A stretch of DNA of 9,290 nucleotides from Planctomycetota bacterium (GTDB taxonomy: Bacteria; Planctomycetota; Phycisphaerae; Sedimentisphaerales; Anaerobacaceae), in contig JAGLTN010000200.1 of the NCBI GenBank assembly GCA_023135255.1, forward strand, positions 1 to 9,290, read 5' to 3'. This document shows positions 1 to 5,803 of the stretch, one piece after another. Below the pieces are notes generated by a model. The model had not been told where the DNA came from. It did no database searches and worked only from the letters and a program-made list of their open reading frames with translations. The position numbers and the translations under genes are program-made. The first letter of the stretch is position 1. Every line of letters starts with the position of its first letter.

Positions 1-44
1 AATTCAATTGGGATCAGTATATAATTAAAAATTTTCATCCCCGA

Positions 45-404
45 TCACTTCATAAAGATCATTTTCAGCGATATCATAAGCAGGAATATGCCGAAAACTT
101 TTTTTAACGCAGGCCCGTCAATATTAACCGCAAATCTCGCTCCCAATAAGCCGCCTATTAAAAAACCCAAAGCCACAAACGCCGCTACCTTAAAATCGAT
201 ATAACCACCTTTAAAATATGTCCATGCTGCCAAAAGACCGATAGGAGGAACCATCAGCGCCAGAGTTGTCCCCTGCGCCATATGTTGATTCATACCAAAC
301 ATAAACACCAAAGCCGGGATCATTATCACCGCCCCACCGATCCCCAAAAGACCGCTGCACATACCCGCTACCAAACCCAACGAAAGACAAAGTACAATAT
401 CCAT
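45..404 (-). CDS. Half-length TauE/SafE-type (TSUP) membrane permease
   Basis: A 119-residue hydrophobic protein of the sulfite exporter TauE/SafE (TSUP) family, which moves small organic or sulfur anions across the cytoplasmic membrane. The family signature is near the N-terminus: a glycine-rich stretch at residues 9-27 (GLVAGMCSGLLGIGGAVIM) followed by the first helix. About four membrane segments can be drawn (roughly 1-33, 42-64, 70-92, 98-118). Full TSUP proteins have two such repeats and about 250 residues; this one has a single repeat and ends in a normal stop, so it is a half-size member that would need to dimerise or pair with a second half-gene, possibly beyond the left edge. It starts 21 nt after the trpC stop on the same strand and is probably the last gene seen of that operon. 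The ribosome binding site is weak (AAGAGTG). The substrate cannot be told from the sequence. Confidence 0.8.
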   Translation of the reverse strand: MDIVLCLSLGLVAGMCSGLLGIGGAVIMIPALVFMFGMNQHMAQGTTLALMVPPIGLLAAWTYFKGGYIDFKVAAFVALGFLIGGLLGARFAVNIDGPALKKVFGIFLLMISLKMIFMK

Positions 405-425
405 AATTTCACTCTTTAAAAAATA

Positions 426-1229
426 TCAACCAAAAAGCTCTTTAAATTTATCTTCTATCGATCCCTCTCTGCACAAAACCTCACCTACAAGCACAGCACA
501 GGCACCGGCATTTGTCACCTTCTCAACATCGGCACGAGTTTTGATCCCGCTTTCTGCGACAAAGGTCTGTCCTTGACCAAGAAATCCGCTAACCCTGCAG
601 CAATGTCCCAGGTCAACTTCCATCGTTGTAAGATTCCTGTTATTTATCCCGATAACGCTATAACCAACCACAGGAAACCCCTCCATACTGCGAACGCCAA
701 CCAGCGACTCAACATCATGCACCTCAAGCAGCACCGTCAGTGTAAGCTGCGAAGCCAGTATCATCATATCCATCAAATCCGCACCCTTCAATGCCTCAGC
801 TATCAACAATACAGCATCAGCCCCCGCTGCCCTGGCTTGGTATATCTGCCAGGGATCTATAATAAAATCCTTCCGCAATACAGGCACACTAACCGCCTGC
901 TTAACTGCGGTAAGATATTCCAACTTACCCTGAAAATATTTCTCATCAGTCAAAACGCTTATCGCGTCAGCTCCGCAACTTTCATAAATAGAAGCGATTT
1001 CCACCGCATCAAAATCATCTCGGATAAGTCCCGCTGAGGGAGAGGCCTTCTTAACTTCAGCAATAACGTTTATCCCGCGAATATTCTTTTTCGTCACCGC
1101 CTTATAAAAATTACGGCACTTGACCATCGAAGCAATTCGTTCCTTGAACACCTCAACCGATATCATTTTCTTACCCGCCTGGACTTCCAGCTTCTTATCT
1201 TCAATTATCTTATCTAAGATATTCGCCAT
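426..1229 (-). CDS. trpC: Indole-3-glycerol phosphate synthase
   Basis: Cytoplasmic (beta/alpha)8-barrel enzyme of tryptophan synthesis that closes the ring of carboxyphenylamino-deoxyribulose phosphate to indole-3-glycerol phosphate, releasing CO2 and water. The 267-residue length is normal. The catalytic landmarks are all present: IAEVKKASPSAG at 56-67 (Glu58, Lys60), LRKDF at 118-122 (Lys120, general acid), LLEVH at 167-171 (Glu169), GINNRNL at 194-200 (Asn197), and AESG at 225-228 with the phosphate-binding GE at 249-250. I place the start at the ATG of MANILDKI, 4 nt after the DUF1844 stop, with GGGA just upstream. An in-frame ATG 24 nt further up lies inside the DUF1844 gene and adds residues not typical of the family. 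No other trp gene is visible, so trpC sits apart from a trp operon as far as this window shows. It is probably co-transcribed with the DUF1844 and TSUP genes. Confidence 0.95.
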   Translation of the reverse strand: MANILDKIIEDKKLEVQAGKKMISVEVFKERIASMVKCRNFYKAVTKKNIRGINVIAEVKKASPSAGLIRDDFDAVEIASIYESCGADAISVLTDEKYFQGKLEYLTAVKQAVSVPVLRKDFIIDPWQIYQARAAGADAVLLIAEALKGADLMDMMILASQLTLTVLLEVHDVESLVGVRSMEGFPVVGYSVIGINNRNLTTMEVDLGHCCRVSGFLGQGQTFVAESGIKTRADVEKVTNAGACAVLVGEVLCREGSIEDKFKELFG

Positions 1230-1233
1230 GTTA

Positions 1234-1620
1234 TTATCCCGCAACCTGAACATAAACCATCCTAAGCTGGCTCAATGTATCAGACAAAACCTTTTCTTCC
1301 TGCTCTGTAAGATTCCCCTTTGTCTTAGCCTCAAGTGTCTCCAGCATATCGATATTATATTTAGCAAGCCCAAGGTCAGGCTTTCTGTCATCCTGTCCCT
1401 CAACATTCAAAACACCCATAGCATAAAACGCCTGCGTCGTAAGCAGACTCACCAAAGCCGCAAAGTCACCCTTCGGAAAAGGTCCATGACCTTTCTCTTG
1501 TTCTGCTTTCTCTTGTTTTGCTTCTTCAACTTTTTCTTCTTCAGCTAATTTTTCTTTATCTTTCTTGGCTTCCTCTTTCCAGTCGTCATCAACGATAATT
1601 TTTTTCTCTTCTTCAGCCAT
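1234..1620 (-). CDS. DUF1844 domain protein with charged N-terminal tail
   Basis: A 128-residue soluble protein. The C-terminal two thirds (about residues 50-126) match the DUF1844 family: FAALVSLLTTQAFYAMG, then LGLAKYNIDMLETLEAKTKG, then an LTEQEEKVLSDTLSQLRMVYV helix. No biochemical function is established for this family to my knowledge. The first 45 residues are almost all Glu, Lys, Asp and Ala and would form a charged, probably disordered or helical tail; this tail contains a 15-bp tandem repeat in DNA (two AxQEK units). A good ribosome binding site (AAAGGA) precedes the start. The stop lies 4 nt before trpC, so the two genes are very likely translationally coupled; whether the protein has any role in tryptophan synthesis is unknown. 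Confidence 0.8.
   Translation of the reverse strand: MAEEEKKIIVDDDWKEEAKKDKEKLAEEEKVEEAKQEKAEQEKGHGPFPKGDFAALVSLLTTQAFYAMGVLNVEGQDDRKPDLGLAKYNIDMLETLEAKTKGNLTEQEEKVLSDTLSQLRMVYVQVAG
1491..1520 (-). repeat. 15-bp tandem repeat inside the DUF1844 gene tail
   Basis: Two back-to-back 15-bp units (plus-strand CTTTCTCTTGTTCTG and CTTTCTCTTGTTTTG, one mismatch) encode the consecutive peptides AKQEK and AEQEK. They lie in a wider pyrimidine-rich tract on the plus strand. Probably simple slippage in a low-complexity coding tail. Confidence 0.7.
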
Positions 1621-1669
1621 TTCAAATTCCTTTTTATTTACAGCATACTGTTCTCAATTGAAATTTTCG

Positions 1670-1685
1670 TTTATCCGCGGGTAAA
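1670..1685. repeat. 16-bp near-perfect palindrome between smpB and the DUF1844 gene
   Basis: The plus strand reads TTTATCCGCGGGTAAA; seven of the eight base pairs across the CCGCGG centre are complementary and the eighth is T/G. There is no loop, so it is better suited to a dimeric protein-binding site than to an RNA hairpin. It lies upstream of the DUF1844-trpC-TSUP genes. No regulator can be assigned. Confidence 0.35.
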
Positions 1686-1703
1686 TAACTTAAAAATAAC
1701 AAG

Positions 1704-2219
1704 TTACGGCTTTATTCGCGGACATTTACTACCCTTAAGGGTATAATTTTTCATACTTCTATCGACATCACGCTTCTGCTGTTTTGCTGCCAGATTCTGT
1801 CTCTTATCGAATTGCCTCTTACCCCTTGCCAGCGCAATCTCGACCTTTGCCAGCCCCCTGCTGTTAAAATAAATTTTCAAAGGCACCAGTGTAAAACCTC
1901 TTTGCTCAAGCTTAACCCGAATCTTTTTCAGCTCCGCACTATGCAGCAAAAGTTTTCTTTTCCGCAAAGGCTCATGATTATCATAACTTGCCTTGTCATA
2001 CTGAGTAATACTGGCTCCCACAAGCCAACACTCGCCGTTATTATCAAGCCTGGCATAAGAACCGTTCAGATCCGCCATCCCCGCCCGCAGTGATTTAACC
2101 TCGGTCCCCAAAAGACTCACCCCTGCCTCAAACTTTTCTACAAGCTCAAAGTTATGATAAGCCTTTTTATTGCTTATCCTAACGTTATTATTGTCATCTT
2201 TTTTCTTTTTTACTGCCAT
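1704..2219 (-). CDS. smpB: SsrA-binding protein SmpB
   Basis: RNA-binding protein that carries tmRNA (SsrA) to stalled ribosomes for trans-translation. At 171 residues it is slightly longer than the usual 150-160. The OB-fold landmarks are present: KKAYHNFELVEKFEAG at 18-33, the GTEVKSLRAG signature at 38-47, EPLRKRKLLLH at 83-93, FTLVPLKIYF at 109-118 and VEIALARGKRQFDKR at 126-140, followed by the basic C-terminal tail (KQQKRDVDRSMK) that enters the decoding path. The first 12 residues are Lys/Asp/Asn-rich, as in other SmpB proteins. No good Shine-Dalgarno sequence precedes the ATG, and the predicted promoter ends only about 8 nt before it, so the message may be almost leaderless. The tmRNA gene ssrA is not visible here. 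The next gene downstream follows after 83 nt. Confidence 0.95.
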   Translation of the reverse strand: MAVKKKKDDNNNVRISNKKAYHNFELVEKFEAGVSLLGTEVKSLRAGMADLNGSYARLDNNGECWLVGASITQYDKASYDNHEPLRKRKLLLHSAELKKIRVKLEQRGFTLVPLKIYFNSRGLAKVEIALARGKRQFDKRQNLAAKQQKRDVDRSMKNYTLKGSKCPRIKP

Positions 2220-2227
2220 AGCCCGCT

Positions 2228-2256
2228 ATATTATTCGAAATCCCCCAACTTTGCAA
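2228..2256 (-). promoter_or_regulatory. Sigma70-like promoter for smpB
   Basis: On the minus strand TTGCAA (2256-2251) is followed after exactly 17 nt by TAATAT (2233-2228). A start about 7 nt past the -10 box would fall near 2221, only one or two bases before the smpB ATG at 2219. Predicted from motif and spacing only. Confidence 0.5.
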
Positions 2257-2285
2257 TCATAACAAGCCCATTATTCCCACCCCAA

Positions 2286-2624
2286 TCACCGTCCATGCAA
2301 AAACCACTGGTGCACCGCCGCCGCTATCACCCATATACCAAAGCTGACACCAAGCACCAGGCTTATAGGCCATCTTTTATGAAAACACAACAATGCTGCC
2401 CCAAAAAACAACATACTAGGCCCGATCCCCCATAGCGCAGCTTTGCAATAGCGTTGCATAATAGCGACATCCCCCTCACAGTCGCCATAAACCCAAAGCA
2501 TAACAACAAGCCCCGTCAACGGCATAACCGCAATAAGTCCCGCCAGTGAGGGCATCTTTTTACCGATCTGCCCGCACAAAATTATAATCGCCAGACTCAC
2601 CGCCAGCTTAATCGCGAACCGCAT
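2286..2624 (-). CDS. DUF3147-type small membrane protein
   Basis: A 112-residue integral membrane protein with about four helices (roughly 3-18, 26-46, 62-81, 88-107). The opening IKLAVSLAIIILCGQIGKKMPSLAGLIAVMPLTG pattern (conserved GxKxPSLAGL and MPLTG) matches what I recall of the DUF3147 family, whose function is not known. A short polar loop (GDCEGD, about 47-52) separates helices 2 and 3. It begins 26 nt after the stop of the DUF4870 gene on the same strand and may share its transcript. No clear Shine-Dalgarno sequence precedes the ATG, so the start is slightly uncertain. The 66 nt after its stop carry the smpB promoter. Confidence 0.7.
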   Translation of the reverse strand: MRFAIKLAVSLAIIILCGQIGKKMPSLAGLIAVMPLTGLVVMLWVYGDCEGDVAIMQRYCKAALWGIGPSMLFFGAALLCFHKRWPISLVLGVSFGIWVIAAAVHQWFLHGR

Positions 2625-2650
2625 ATTGCACCATTTTTTGAAAACATTAA

Positions 2651-3109
2651 TTACTTAAGAAATCGTATCGCTATTGGATAATGATAAGCCTTGCCCTCAC
2701 TGGACTTCACCGATGCAATAATAACAAATATTACATGCATCAACATCAAAACCGGAATTATCACAGCACCGATCAGAATTACACAAAGTAAAAAGCCGGC
2801 AAGCAAATAGATCATCAATGATATCTGGTAATTAAGGATATTCTTGACCTGCTCGTTAATAAACTTATGCTCATCTTTTTTAAGCAGCCAAACAACCAAA
2901 GGCCCAACAAAACCTATCAGCCCCAACAGATGCGTCATTGTCACCATATTGATCGCATCCTGCGGCAAAGACTCATCAATTGTGGCTTCTTTACTTGTGG
3001 ATTCATCGGCTTTTGCTTCTGTCAAGACTTCCTCAAATTGCCCCTGGTTTTCCTGCTCAGGCTGCTCTTTAGGTGACTGCCCTGACTCAACATTTTCATT
3101 ATCCGTCAT
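2651..3109 (-). CDS. DUF4870-type membrane protein with acidic N-terminal tail
   Basis: A 152-residue protein. Residues 1-52 are hydrophilic and rich in Glu, Gln, Asp and Ser. Residues 55-152 hold a DUF4870 (Tic20-like) membrane domain: MTHLLGLIGFVGPLVVWLLKKDEHKFINEQVKNILNYQIS at about 58-97, two further hydrophobic segments at about 98-114 and 115-134, and the closing YHYPIAIRFLK. Family function is unknown. I chose the ATG at 3109 because a strong GGGAG sits 7 nt upstream and because a longer in-frame reading to 3304 would run across the divergent ZIP transporter gene. It is divergent from that transporter across 115 nt and is followed 26 nt later by the DUF3147 gene. Confidence 0.8.
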   Translation of the reverse strand: MTDNENVESGQSPKEQPEQENQGQFEEVLTEAKADESTSKEATIDESLPQDAINMVTMTHLLGLIGFVGPLVVWLLKKDEHKFINEQVKNILNYQISLMIYLLAGFLLCVILIGAVIIPVLMLMHVIFVIIASVKSSEGKAYHYPIAIRFLK

Positions 3110-3116
3110 AATTTGA

Positions 3117-3121
3117 CTCCC
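3117..3121 (-). promoter_or_regulatory. Ribosome binding site fixing the DUF4870 gene start
   Basis: GGGAG on the minus strand, 7 nt before the ATG at 3109. It supports this start over an upstream in-frame one that would overlap the divergent gene by about 80 nt. Confidence 0.6.
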
Positions 3122-3224
3122 AGTAAATAATAATATTCGCACAGCTTTTCTATCATAATCAATACTCATACGCAAGAAAAACCTATCCAATCGCCGAAAT
3201 AAGTAATAGACTAAAACCAAATAA

Positions 3225-4019
3225 ATGGAACTTAATATGGACGCTTCTGCTAATATTAAAATGGCATTACTGCTGACAACCATTGCCGGTTCTGCAACGC
3301 TCATCGGTGCAGCAATTGCCTATTTTATCAAAAAACCACGCCTAAGCTATCTCACCTTCTCTCTCGGCTTCTCCGCAGGTGTTATGATATACATTTCGTT
3401 CATGGAACTGCTCACAGGTGCTATCGACGTCATAGGTCAACCATTCGCAGTGTTAGCCTTTTTTATTGGTATGTTTTTCATCGGAATAATTGATTTTTTC
3501 ATCCCGGAAGCAGAAAACCCCGACCACTTCAACAATCTCAAAGGCCCGCACAAAAAAACACTCCTGGATAAAAAACTGCTCCGCGCATCAATGATGACCG
3601 CTTTAGCAATAGGAATCCACAATTTCCCTGAAGGGCTGGCAACTTTCGGAGCAGCTCTGACCGATACAAAACTTGGCATCTTCATCGCAATAGCAATAGC
3701 TATCCACAACATCCCCGAAGGAATCTCCGTCTCAATGCCAATCTTCTACGCCACCGGAAACAAAAACAAAGCCTTCTTCTTTTCTGCAATTTCAGGCATG
3801 TCAGAACCACTCGGCGCACTGGTTGGCTACGTAATCTTGAGACCTTTCCTTTCACCGAATTTATTAGCTGCACTGCTGGCATTTGTCGCAGGAATAATGA
3901 TCTATATCTCAGTAGATGAATTGCTCCCCATGGCCCACCGTTACGGCCACAGTCACATCGTCATCACTGGCATCATCTCTGGAATGATTATAATGGCAGT
4001 AAGCTTGATAATGCTCTGA
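3225..4019 (+). CDS. ZIP-family divalent metal transporter (ZupT-like)
   Basis: A 264-residue inner-membrane importer of the ZIP family, which takes up zinc and often iron or manganese. About eight membrane segments can be seen. The metal-site motifs are intact: HNFPEGLA at 132-139 (His132, Asn133, Glu136) in the fourth helix and HNIPEGIS at 161-168 (His161, Asn162, Glu165) in the fifth, with GMSEPLGAL at 191-199 and DELLPMAH at 231-238 in later helices. A short polar loop (about 95-116, PEAENPDHFNN...) lies between helices 3 and 4, much shorter than the His-rich loops of eukaryotic ZIPs. The ATG at 3237 is an alternative start with a weak GGAA upstream; neither start has a strong binding site. 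The stop lies one base from the stop of the convergent diiron protein gene. I saw no recognisable Zur or Fur box upstream. The metal used is inferred from the family only. Confidence 0.9.
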   Translation: MELNMDASANIKMALLLTTIAGSATLIGAAIAYFIKKPRLSYLTFSLGFSAGVMIYISFMELLTGAIDVIGQPFAVLAFFIGMFFIGIIDFFIPEAENPDHFNNLKGPHKKTLLDKKLLRASMMTALAIGIHNFPEGLATFGAALTDTKLGIFIAIAIAIHNIPEGISVSMPIFYATGNKNKAFFFSAISGMSEPLGALVGYVILRPFLSPNLLAALLAFVAGIMIYISVDELLPMAHRYGHSHIVITGIISGMIIMAVSLIML

Positions 4020-4020
4020 C

Positions 4021-4455
4021 TTACTTCACCGCAAGCCTGTTATATTCAATCTCAAACTTAACCTTATGCTTAACCTCTTCCTCCGCAAGTCGCATAAATA
4101 CCTCACGCAGTTCCAAATCGCTCGTTGCTATTACATATTCTATATAAAGCTGAAATGCGGCATCCTCCTTCTGGATCGCCATGATCAGCGCCTCCTTATA
4201 ACTTAGCTTGAACCCGGATTCAACTTCAATATCTATATCAACATCTTCCCGGGGCTTAAGAACTTTGCCGATTTTCATTATCTCAAGCTCTAACCTGTTC
4301 CTGTGCTTTATCTCGTCATTTGCAAGCTGACGAAAAACATCACGACCTTTTTCATCAGAAATCAGTTCTGCAACAGTAGAATAGAATCGATATGCCTCTA
4401 TCTCTTTTTCAACTGCTGTTTCAAGTATATTTGCAACCTTTTCGACATTAGCCAT
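4021..4455 (-). CDS. Rubrerythrin/ferritin-like diiron protein
   Basis: A 144-residue four-helix-bundle protein of the ferritin-like superfamily (rubrerythrin-type, COG1633-like). The two halves repeat one another: AVEKEIEAYRFY at 14-25 with DEIKH at 47-51, and AIQKEDAAFQLY at 93-104 with EEEVKH at 125-130. This gives a full diiron ligand set: Glu18, Glu48, His51 and Glu97, Glu127, His130. The C-terminal rubredoxin domain of classical rubrerythrin is missing (no CxxC pair), so if it reduces peroxide it needs a separate electron donor; iron storage or sensing is also possible. A good ribosome binding site (AAGGG, 4463-4467) lies 7 nt before the ATG. The gene converges on the ZIP transporter with one base between stops. 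The function is inferred from fold and ligands. Confidence 0.85.
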   Translation of the reverse strand: MANVEKVANILETAVEKEIEAYRFYSTVAELISDEKGRDVFRQLANDEIKHRNRLELEIMKIGKVLKPREDVDIDIEVESGFKLSYKEALIMAIQKEDAAFQLYIEYVIATSDLELREVFMRLAEEEVKHKVKFEIEYNRLAVK

Positions 4456-4492
4456 AGCAGTTCCCTTTTATATATCTGTCAATTCACACTCT

Positions 4493-4498
4493 ATTATA
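4493..4498 (-). promoter_or_regulatory. Candidate -10 box for the diiron protein gene
   Basis: TATAAT on the minus strand, 37 nt before the start codon. No good -35 hexamer is at the expected distance, so the promoter may be weak or activator-dependent. Confidence 0.3.
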
Positions 4499-4536
4499 AC
4501 AATTCCCCGCAATACAGAAAGTATTAAAAACAATAA

Positions 4537-4565
4537 TTGTAATTTGTCGCACTTAAGCGTACAAT
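4537..4565 (+). promoter_or_regulatory. Sigma70-like promoter for the aldose epimerase homologue
   Basis: TTGTAA (4537-4542) and TACAAT (4560-4565) with a 17-nt spacer. The predicted transcript start near 4572 leaves a leader of about 25 nt that includes the CAGGAG ribosome binding site (4585-4590). Confidence 0.5.
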
Positions 4566-4596
4566 CCTTCAAAACAGTAACAATCAGGAGAATAAA

Positions 4597-5556
4597 ATGA
4601 ACAAACTATCTGTCTCAAAGCCATGTATTGTTATATTAATATCAATAATAATGTCAACCCATTGTTTTGCGAAAACAAAAACCATGATTGAGACCATAGG
4701 AAATAAATACTTTACTGTAAAGATCAAAAACCTCGGCGCCGAGCTGACCAGCATAAAAAGCAAAATCACAAACATAGAATATCTCTGGCAGGGAAACCCC
4801 GATATCTGGTCAGGTCAATCACCACTGCTGTTCCCATTCGTAGGAAGACTAAATAACGGCCAATACAAACTCAATGGCCAAACATACAAAATGTCCAAAC
4901 ACGGATTTGCGATGAACAAACAATTCAAGACAATAGAAAAATCCAAAGACTCTGTGACAATGCTGCTGACCGACGACGCTGAAACAATAAAAATATATCC
5001 CTACAAATTCTCCCTCAAAGTGAAATACACCCTCAAAGGCCAAAGCCTCAGCGTCTCATACATCATAGAAAACCAAAACGACGAAACAATGTATTTCTCA
5101 ATCGGAGGCCATCCTGCTTTTAATTGTCCAATCGCAAACCAAGGCCAATTAAATGACTACCGCCTTCAGTTCGAACATAAAGAAACCGCCAACTGCTGGA
5201 AATTGCAGGACGAAACTCTCAGCAGAATAATCGAAAACTACCTCGACAACACAAATACCATACAACTGACCGAAGAAACCTTCAACGACGATGCACTGAT
5301 CTTTAAACACCTGAAATCAGATTCAATAAAAATAGTAAGTGACAAAACCGACCACTATGTAAAAGTTGACTTCCCTAAATTCCAGCACCTCGGCATCTGG
5401 AGCAAACCAGGACCATCAGGCTACGTCTGCATAGAACCATGGTTCGGCCACGATGACAACAAAGACTTTGCCGAGGATATATCAAAAAAAGAAGGCATAC
5501 AGTCAATAGACCCAAAAAAAACTTTCAAAGCAAAATTCAAAATAACCTGCAAATAA
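4597..5556 (+). CDS. Exported LacX-type aldose 1-epimerase (galactose mutarotase-like) protein
   Basis: A 319-residue protein whose mature part belongs to the aldose 1-epimerase superfamily, closest by eye to the LacX-like branch; these enzymes interconvert alpha and beta anomers of sugars. Key residues are present: GRLNNGQY at 83-90 (Arg84), KHGFA at 101-105 (His102), SIGGHPAFNCP at 168-178 (His172, probable catalytic acid), DDALIF at 231-236, and CIEPWFG at 278-284 (Glu280, probable catalytic base). Residues 1-25 form a signal peptide (Lys near the start, hydrophobic IVILISIIM, likely cut after CFA), which is unusual because most LacX-like proteins are cytoplasmic. The internal Met30 matches the usual start of cytoplasmic homologues but has no ribosome binding site, whereas CAGGAG lies 6 nt before the chosen ATG. 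The last 41 bases of the gene are repeated exactly after the next gene. The sugar substrate is unknown. Confidence 0.88.
   Translation: MNKLSVSKPCIVILISIIMSTHCFAKTKTMIETIGNKYFTVKIKNLGAELTSIKSKITNIEYLWQGNPDIWSGQSPLLFPFVGRLNNGQYKLNGQTYKMSKHGFAMNKQFKTIEKSKDSVTMLLTDDAETIKIYPYKFSLKVKYTLKGQSLSVSYIIENQNDETMYFSIGGHPAFNCPIANQGQLNDYRLQFEHKETANCWKLQDETLSRIIENYLDNTNTIQLTEETFNDDALIFKHLKSDSIKIVSDKTDHYVKVDFPKFQHLGIWSKPGPSGYVCIEPWFGHDDNKDFAEDISKKEGIQSIDPKKTFKAKFKITCK
5516..5556 (+). repeat. 41-bp direct repeat, copy 1 (3' end of the epimerase gene)
   Basis: Six A followed by CTTTCAAAGCAAAATTCAAA and then ATAACCTGCAAATAA. It encodes the last residues of the epimerase (TFKAKFKITCK and stop). An identical 41-bp copy lies at 7827-7867. 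Confidence 0.95.
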
Positions 5557-5575
5557 AAAAATGTCAAAATAAGGT

Positions 5576-5604
5576 GTTAAACAGTAGTTTTACCAGATAA
5601 TTTT
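5576..5604 (+). terminator. Possible weak terminator after the epimerase gene
   Basis: GTTAAAC (5576-5582) can pair with GTTTTAC (5587-5593) around a 4-nt loop, with one mismatch, and a short AATTTT follows at 5599-5604. The stem is AT-rich and the U-tract short, so termination here is uncertain. Confidence 0.25.
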
Positions 5605-5688
5605 GGGCCATCGAGTTCAATGATATGACATGTTATAAATATGGAGTTTTGGGGAAATGTCCAAATGTCCGATAATACCAATTAGTTC

Positions 5689-5717
5689 TTGACTTTAATT
5701 GAGTATTCGCTTATACT
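5689..5717 (+). promoter_or_regulatory. Strong sigma70-like promoter for the dockerin/Fn3 gene
   Basis: TTGACT (5689-5694) and TATACT (5712-5717) with a 17-nt spacer, close to consensus. A transcript start near 5724 gives a leader of about 80 nt before the ATG at 5804. Confidence 0.65.
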
Positions 5718-5738
5718 ATGCTCGGCTTTGGGGAGAGC

Positions 5739-5762
5739 GAACTTGTAGTTTCTATAAGCTTC
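5739..5762 (+). promoter_or_regulatory. Possible hairpin in the mRNA leader of the dockerin/Fn3 gene
   Basis: GAACTTGTA (5739-5747) can pair with TATAAGCTTC (5753-5762) around a 5-nt loop, allowing one G-U pair and one bulged C. It lies in the 80-nt untranslated leader and could affect message stability or translation; no known riboswitch class fits. Confidence 0.25.
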
Positions 5763-5803
5763 TCTGCCAATTCCTGGTTTGCTTTGGATTTAGGAGAATT
5801 GTT

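Noticed and set aside
1..44. GGGAT/ATCCC inverted repeat after the TSUP gene stop as a terminator.
   Set aside because: The loop is over 20 nt and no T-tract follows on the minus strand within the window.
573..1037. Plus-strand open frame of 154 codons opposite trpC.
   Set aside because: It is antisense to a gene with a full set of conserved catalytic residues, has no ribosome binding site or recognisable protein pattern, and is a frame shadow.
3110..3304. N-terminal extension of the DUF4870 gene by 65 residues (starting MSVAEPAM) with a hydrophobic segment.
   Set aside because: It would overlap the divergent ZIP transporter start, and a strong GGGAG ribosome binding site precedes the internal ATG at 3109.
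4460..4482. TTGACA on the minus strand (4482-4477) as a -35 box for the diiron protein gene.
   Set aside because: A -10 box at the right spacing would overlap the start codon, so the hexamer cannot serve this gene as a standard promoter.
5655..5670. Tandem AAATGTCC AAATGTCC just upstream of the dockerin/Fn3 promoter.
   Set aside because: Two 8-bp units are too short and isolated to call a regulatory repeat; it may be chance.
5699..5803. Upstream TTG start that would add 35 residues to the dockerin/Fn3 protein.
   Set aside because: It lies between the -35 and -10 boxes of the predicted promoter, has no ribosome binding site, and would bury the clear signal peptide.
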